Part shown: positions 6,248-9,558 of the stretch, in pieces
Position numbering within the stretch: the first letter of the stretch is position 1
Layout: each line of letters begins with the position of its first letter
Origin: Thermoprotei archaeon
Lineage (GTDB): Archaea; Thermoproteota; Thermoprotei; Thermofilales; Thermofilaceae
DNA: 9,558 bases
Assembly (NCBI GenBank): GCA_003649495.1
Contig: QMRZ01000049.1
Span: forward strand, 1-9,558
Reading direction: 5' to 3'
Program-made: the position numbers and the translations under genes
Notes under the pieces: model-generated
The model's input: the letters and a program-made list of their open reading frames with translations, nothing else
Told to the model about the DNA's origin: nothing
Database searches by the model: none

Positions 6248-7210
6248 TTGGACAGCGGTGGAAGACGCGGATACATCCTCGTTTTTCTACTCCTAGCTAG
6301 CCTGCTCTCACCTCCCGCATCGGCTCAGCAGCTCCTCGTGTCCATCACAATCCTCGATGGTGGGCTAGCGCGTGTAGACTACCTAATCCCCGCAGCCGGC
6401 AACATCAGCTTGACAATCCCGCTGATAGGCGAGCCTGATGCCTCTTACCTAGTACTAGTTCAGGATGAGGAGGGGATGCCCCTGGCCTACGAGATAAACG
6501 AGACGCTAGGCGTGATCGAGGTGGCATGTCTAAATGCCAGCGAGGTGAGAATCTCCTACTACACGCAGGCGCTAACCTATAAGAGGGGTAAGATATGGGC
6601 TGTGAACTTCTCATCCCCCTACCGCGTCAAGCTCACTCTACCCCCAAACTCCACGGTGATATACTTCAGCACAGTCCCAGAGGAGGTCACCGTAGAGGGG
6701 GACGCGCTGAGCTTCGTGTTCAGCCCTGGCACAATACTGGTCAAGTACATCTTCACGTACTTAGCCCCGCTCCCAGAGGAGAAGCCTCCAGCCCAGGAGA
6801 TCACTGAGGAGGAGGTTAATGCCACGGGGGAGGAGGTCCCACAGGCCTATAACTTCACTCAGGCCTCCAACGCTACTCTGCCCGAGGAGCGGGAAGCCGC
6901 TCCCACGACAGGGCTCCACCCCGATTACCTCACACTGCTGGCAGTGGCCGCCATACTAGCAGCAGCCGTAGCCGCGGTCCTGTGGCTACGCAGGAGATCC
7001 CCGCCCTACTACGCCATGGAGCTCAGCGAGGAGGAGGTGGAGATCCTAGAGACGCTCAGGAGAATGGGGGGAGGAGCGTTCCAGAGCGAGCTGCAGAGGG
7101 CATTGGACATGCCGACTACCTCGCTCTGGAGGAGGCTCAGGAGGCTTAGGGAGAAGGGGCTCGTGGTAATAGAGAAGAGGAGTGGCAGGAACTACGTGAA
7201 GCTCGCCTGA
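6248..7210 (+). CDS. Transmembrane one-component regulator with C-terminal winged helix
   Basis: 320 residues. An N-terminal signal peptide or anchor (about 8-26, ending ASAQQ) is followed by a beta-rich outer domain of about 150 residues, a Glu/Pro/Thr-rich stalk (about 176-222), one membrane helix at 227-247 with positive RRR on its inner side, and a cytoplasmic domain at 257-320. The last part has the shape of a MarR/IclR-like winged helix: helix 258-273, a recognition region near MPTTSLWRRLRRLREKG, and a wing ending VVIEKRSGRNYVKLA. Eight sequons (N52, 84, 96, 120, 134, 191, 202, 208) all lie on the predicted outside. This fits a sensor that carries an outside signal straight to DNA; ligand and targets are unknown. 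Its last 65 nt overlap the end of the opposing DedA gene. Confidence 0.85.
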   Translation: MDSGGRRGYILVFLLLASLLSPPASAQQLLVSITILDGGLARVDYLIPAAGNISLTIPLIGEPDASYLVLVQDEEGMPLAYEINETLGVIEVACLNASEVRISYYTQALTYKRGKIWAVNFSSPYRVKLTLPPNSTVIYFSTVPEEVTVEGDALSFVFSPGTILVKYIFTYLAPLPEEKPPAQEITEEEVNATGEEVPQAYNFTQASNATLPEEREAAPTTGLHPDYLTLLAVAAILAAAVAAVLWLRRRSPPYYAMELSEEEVEILETLRRMGGGAFQSELQRALDMPTTSLWRRLRRLREKGLVVIEKRSGRNYVKLA

Positions 7211-7799
7211 TGCGGTACAGGAGCGCTAGGGCGAGTAGGAGGAGCCCTGCCGCTGCTGCGGCATCGATATACGGCATGAAGTTTTCTATGATCTCCCATC
7301 TCTCGCCTAGCACAAAGCCCAGGTAAGCTAGGGCTGCATTCCAGGGCAGGCTCCCGATGAACGTGAAGAAGACGAACTTTGAGAGATGCATTCTGGCCAC
7401 ACCAGCGGGCAGGGAAATGACGGTTCTGACGGCTGGCAGCATCCTGCCCGCTAACACGACCCAGTGCCCCCACCTCTCGAATAACCTCTCAGCAGCTCTG
7501 ACGTGCTCGCTAGATATCAGGAGATACTTCCCGAACCTCTCCACAAACCTCCTCCCAAGAGAGGCGCCCAGGGCGTAGGCAACCAGCGAGCCTGCTAAGT
7601 TCGCGAGGGAGGCTATCACGACGACTAACGTGAAGTCAAAAGCCCTCCTCTGAGCTAGGAAGCCCGCCAGTGGCATGACCACCTCACTCGGTATTGGCAC
7701 TAACGCGCTCTCCAGCGTCATTAACACGAAGAGCCCTACGTAGCCCATCCTGCGCATGAGCTCAGCAGAGGCCTCGACCACTGCCCTGGTGAAGCTCAC
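7146..7799 (-). CDS. DedA family membrane protein
   Basis: 217 residues, multi-spanning. The two conserved DedA halves are visible: ESALVPIPSEVVMPLAGFLA (30-49) near the N-terminus, and GRMLPAVRTVISLPAG followed by FIGSLPWNAALAYLGFVLG in the second half. Some bacterial DedA proteins are known to translocate polyprenyl-phosphate or phospholipid carriers across the membrane. In an archaeon a role in dolichyl-phosphate recycling for protein N-glycosylation is a plausible inference, not shown here. The frame opens at GTG 7805, but GTG 7799 lies 27 bp from the TATA box and fits a leaderless start. The last 20 or so residues are Ser/Arg-rich, unlike the rest, and are encoded opposite the end of the winged-helix gene. 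The 97-residue membrane protein lies just upstream on the same strand. Confidence 0.9.
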   Translation of the reverse strand: MSFTRAVVEASAELMRRMGYVGLFVLMTLESALVPIPSEVVMPLAGFLAQRRAFDFTLVVVIASLANLAGSLVAYALGASLGRRFVERFGKYLLISSEHVRAAERLFERWGHWVVLAGRMLPAVRTVISLPAGVARMHLSKFVFFTFIGSLPWNAALAYLGFVLGERWEIIENFMPYIDAAAAAGLLLLALALLYRIRRASRSSCHSSSLLPRAPSP

Positions 7800-7820
7800 G
7801 TGCACCCACAGGCTTGAGGA

Positions 7821-7830
7821 TTAATTATAT
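7821..7830 (-). promoter_or_regulatory. TATA box of the DedA gene
   Basis: The minus strand reads ATATAATTAA in the gap between the small membrane protein gene and DedA. Its centre is about 27 bp before GTG 7799 and 21 bp before GTG 7805, supporting the former as start of a leaderless message. Confidence 0.6.
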
Positions 7831-7846
7831 TGCCGCTCCCAGCTAG

Positions 7847-8140
7847 CTAGTAGCGCTGCCTGTACAGGATCCTGGCTGCCTCGTCCACCGCCACCTTAAT
7901 TACCGACGCCAGCGAGCCGAAGGCGAGGATGAACATGCCCAGGACCGCCAGGGCAAACCCCACCAGCGCTTTAATCCCGGATACTGCGAGCAGGCGCGCG
8001 CCCCACATCCCCTGGGGGCTCAGGGGCACGCCCATGAATATTAAACCGACAACGATGAGGGCAGTCCCCACTATTATCCATAGTATCGAGTAGACAACCG
8101 CCTTTAGCGCTAGTAGGAACGCCCTGGACCAGGGTATCAT
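7847..8140 (-). CDS. Small hypothetical membrane protein (two membrane helices)
   Basis: 97 residues, not recognised as a named family. By eye it has two membrane helices, about residues 14-37 and 52-75, joined by a short loop with PLSPQGMWG, and a C-terminal tail with both charges (VAVDEAARILYRQRY). The N-terminus has K13 and R6 and few acidic residues, consistent with both ends facing the cytoplasm. It reads in the same direction as the epimerase gene upstream (46 nt gap) and DedA downstream (47 nt), but each of the three has its own TATA box. The ATG at 8140 lies 26-27 bp from its TATA box, which supports the start and the reality of the gene. A 7-bp GC-rich inverted repeat sits between the two. 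Confidence 0.75.
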   Translation of the reverse strand: MIPWSRAFLLALKAVVYSILWIIVGTALIVVGLIFMGVPLSPQGMWGARLLAVSGIKALVGFALAVLGMFILAFGSLASVIKVAVDEAARILYRQRY

Positions 8141-8142
8141 CA

Positions 8143-8162
8143 GGGGGGCCTCGCAGCCCCCC
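8143..8162. repeat. GC-rich inverted repeat at a promoter
   Basis: GGGGGGC at 8143-8149 and GCCCCCC at 8156-8162 form a perfect 7-bp inverted repeat around the 6-nt loop CTCGCA. It lies exactly between the TATA box at 8163-8172 and the minus-strand ATG at 8140, so it covers the transcription start region of the small membrane protein gene. It could be an operator for a dimeric regulator, or a hairpin in read-through RNA from the epimerase gene. There is no following T-run, so it does not look like a terminator. Confidence 0.6.
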
Positions 8163-8172
8163 CATTATACAT
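8163..8172 (-). promoter_or_regulatory. TATA box of the small membrane protein gene
   Basis: The minus strand reads ATGTATAATG, centred about 26-27 bp before the ATG at 8140. This predicts a leaderless transcript and places the GC-rich inverted repeat between TATA box and start. Confidence 0.6.
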
Positions 8173-8186
8173 TTCGTTCAGCTCTG

Positions 8187-9293
8187 TCAGGCACTCTTAA
8201 TGACAGCTAGCCTCCTCAGCTTTGCCCTATCAACGTCTACCCCGAGCCCCGGGCCCTCTGGTAGGTACCGCTGGCCGCCCTCTACGCGTGACCCGCCAGT
8301 TGCGTAGTCCTCAGCTAGCAGGATATCCGAGTCGAGGTCGTAGTACACTATGTTTCTCGCGCTCGCGGCTAAGCAGACTGCGCCGGTTATCCCCAGCCTG
8401 CCCTCGCCCATGCAGCCTATCATGTTGGATAAGCCAGCTGCCTCGCTGGCGTGCGCAACCCTTAGAGCCCCCAGCAGCCCCCCACTCTTCATAACCTTTA
8501 TATTGACTATATCGGCAGCCTCCCTCCCAGCAACTCTGAACACGTCCTCCGCCCTCTTCACAGTCTCATCCACGGCTATCGGGATGGGGCTCTCCCTCCT
8601 GACCCTGGCCAGCCCCTCGAGGTCATCCCACCTGACGGGCTGCTCGACGTACTCCACCTCGTAGCACGCGATCCTATCTATCACCCGTATGGCCTCCTCC
8701 ACGCTCCAGCCCTGATTAGCATCCACCCTGATCCTAATGCCCTCGCCCACTGCATCCCTGACAGCCCTCACCCTCTCCACATCCTCCTCTGGATCAGTGC
8801 CCAGCTTGAGCTTCAATATCCTGAAGCCCTCCTCCACGTACTTCACAGCCCTAGCCGCCTGCTCCTCGGGCTTCATGATGCCTATAGTCACGTCCGTCTC
8901 AATGGAGCGCCTATAGGGGCCGCCCAGCAGCTTAGCCATGCTCAGCCCCGCCCCCCTAGCCCACGCATCCAGCACAGCCTCCTCCACCGCCGCCGCAGCA
9001 CTGGGAGAGGCTGCAGATGCGCACATCTCGTAGAGATGCTCCAGGCTGAGCTCCTCGGCCTCTACGAGGCGCTCAGCTAGGCTCCTTGCACACGCGGTGG
9101 CCATCCCCCTAGTCTCGCCCAGTACGATGAGTGAGGGGGACCCCTCGCCCCACCCCTCGGCGCCGTCCTCCGTCACTACCCTCACCACTATATTCCAGGA
9201 CTTGACTGAGGTGCCGAGGGCTATGGTGAAGGCCTCCTTGTACGGGAGCTCCGCGCAGAACACCTCCACCTCGAGTATGCGTGGCCAGCTCAC
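8187..9293 (-). CDS. Dipeptide epimerase-type enolase-superfamily enzyme
   Basis: 368 residues from the chosen GTG, the usual length for the mandelate racemase/muconate-lactonizing group. The N-terminal capping domain has PYKEAFTIALGT and GAEGWGEGSPS. The barrel carries the full catalytic set, numbered from GTG 9293: K161-x-K163 in LKLKLG, metal ligands D191 (RVDANQGW), E217 (VEQP) and D242 (VDET), K266 in NIKVMKSGG, and the D319-x-D321 motif in YYDLDSD. The DxD motif and two opposing lysines mark the L-Ala-D/L-Glu epimerase subgroup, which racemises the alpha carbon of a dipeptide. Archaea lack murein, so the substrate is more likely another dipeptide; specificity cannot be read here. The frame opens at GTG 9314, but GTG 9293 is 28 bp from the TATA box while 9314 is only about 7. 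Confidence 0.9.
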   Translation of the reverse strand: MSWPRILEVEVFCAELPYKEAFTIALGTSVKSWNIVVRVVTEDGAEGWGEGSPSLIVLGETRGMATACARSLAERLVEAEELSLEHLYEMCASAASPSAAAAVEEAVLDAWARGAGLSMAKLLGGPYRRSIETDVTIGIMKPEEQAARAVKYVEEGFRILKLKLGTDPEEDVERVRAVRDAVGEGIRIRVDANQGWSVEEAIRVIDRIACYEVEYVEQPVRWDDLEGLARVRRESPIPIAVDETVKRAEDVFRVAGREAADIVNIKVMKSGGLLGALRVAHASEAAGLSNMIGCMGEGRLGITGAVCLAASARNIVYYDLDSDILLAEDYATGGSRVEGGQRYLPEGPGLGVDVDRAKLRRLAVIKSA

Positions 9294-9317
9294 GGAGGGG
9301 GTGTCATGGCCCACTCT

Positions 9318-9325
9318 CTTAAACC
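9318..9325 (-). promoter_or_regulatory. TATA box of the dipeptide epimerase gene
   Basis: The minus strand reads GGTTTAAG. It is about 28 bp before GTG 9293, the expected distance for a leaderless start, and far too close to GTG 9314 to serve it. Confidence 0.55.
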
Positions 9326-9331
9326 TTTTTA
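9318..9331 (+). promoter_or_regulatory. Promoter element of the biotin-ligase gene
   Basis: CTTAAACCTTTTTA on the plus strand contains one or two TATA-like cores, giving a start near 9348-9354 and a leader of about 10-15 nt before GTG 9363. Its left half is the same DNA as the epimerase TATA box on the other strand, so the two divergent genes appear to share promoter sequence. Confidence 0.45.
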
Positions 9332-9362
9332 CCTTCCCCCGCTACCCTGCTCAGGGAATGAA

Positions 9363-9558
9363 GTGAGGGGTGCTGAGCTACTCAAGGAACTTCAGGCTAG
9401 CGACTTAGACGATCTCTCGAGTGCGAATGCTCTCCTCCAGAAGCTTAATACTAGACTTAGGTACAGGCTCATCTACCTGGCCTCGACCACTTCCACCCAA
9501 GACGTGGCCAGGGACCTGGCGGAGAGGGGGGCGCCGGAGGGCACAGTGGTGGTAGCAG
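9363..9558 (+). CDS. Biotin-protein ligase, N-terminal part (cut by window edge)
   Basis: 65 residues are visible before the window ends. After a short N-terminal segment (MRGAELLKELQ and following), the sequence RLIYLASTTSTQDVARDLAERG, then APEGTVVVA, matches the start of the BirA/LplA-type catalytic domain, in which this STxSTxD block lines the biotin and ATP pocket. The glycine-rich GRGR motif that would follow is off-window. The enzyme attaches biotin to the carrier protein of biotin-dependent carboxylases. With only about 36 residues before the catalytic domain, there is no room for a full DNA-binding winged helix, so a ligase without repressor function is most likely. GTG 9363 is the first plausible start; no strong ribosome-binding site precedes it. 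It diverges from the epimerase gene. Confidence 0.85.
   Translation, partial: MRGAELLKELQASDLDDLSSANALLQKLNTRLRYRLIYLASTTSTQDVARDLAERGAPEGTVVVA

Noticed and set aside
7192..7473. 93-codon minus-strand frame overlapping DedA
   Set aside because: It lies out of frame inside DedA, whose conserved motifs are clear; the composition is Arg/Ser/Pro-rich without motifs.

Overview
The window looks like a piece of a thermophilic archaeal chromosome, probably Thermoproteota (crenarchaeal lineage). The evidence is GC-rich DNA, heavy use of AGG and ATA codons, GTG and TTG starts, dense gene packing, and TATA boxes about 24-28 bp upstream of many start codons, which is the spacing of leaderless archaeal transcripts. 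Family content fits too: an AN1 zinc finger fused to an M50 protease, a membrane-anchored winged-helix regulator, and secreted proteins rich in N-glycosylation sequons. I cannot name the genus. I see no rRNA, tRNA, CRISPR array, insertion sequence or phage gene.

Layout. Bases 1-393 (minus) hold the N-terminal part of a DUF362-family protein that runs off the left edge. Bases 394-809 have no convincing gene; they hold a weak TATA candidate and two terminator-like elements. A two-gene minus-strand unit follows: a secreted caspase-like (C14) protease and, 16 nt later, a TIM-barrel sugar isomerase/epimerase-like protein. Divergent from it is an alpha/beta hydrolase on plus. It meets, tail to tail with 1 nt between stops, an AN1/M50 membrane protease, which is preceded on the same strand by a DUF554 membrane protein.

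After a 246-bp gap come two plus-strand genes: a secreted, sequon-rich coiled-coil protein with a His-rich tail, and a predicted transmembrane one-component regulator (sequon-rich ectodomain, one membrane helix, C-terminal winged helix). The regulator converges with a DedA-family membrane protein, and their coding ends overlap by 65 nt. Upstream of DedA lie a 97-residue two-helix membrane protein and then a dipeptide-epimerase-type enolase-superfamily enzyme. The right edge cuts a divergent biotin-protein ligase gene after 65 codons.

How the genes may work together is mostly inference. Much of the window is envelope-related: a secreted protease, an intramembrane protease, a DedA-type transporter and a secreted protein beside a membrane-bound regulator. 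The best candidates for something undescribed are the secreted caspase/TIM-barrel pair and the secreted protein/membrane regulator pair. The leaderless-promoter spacing is consistent enough to choose starts for several genes, and those shorter starts are used here.
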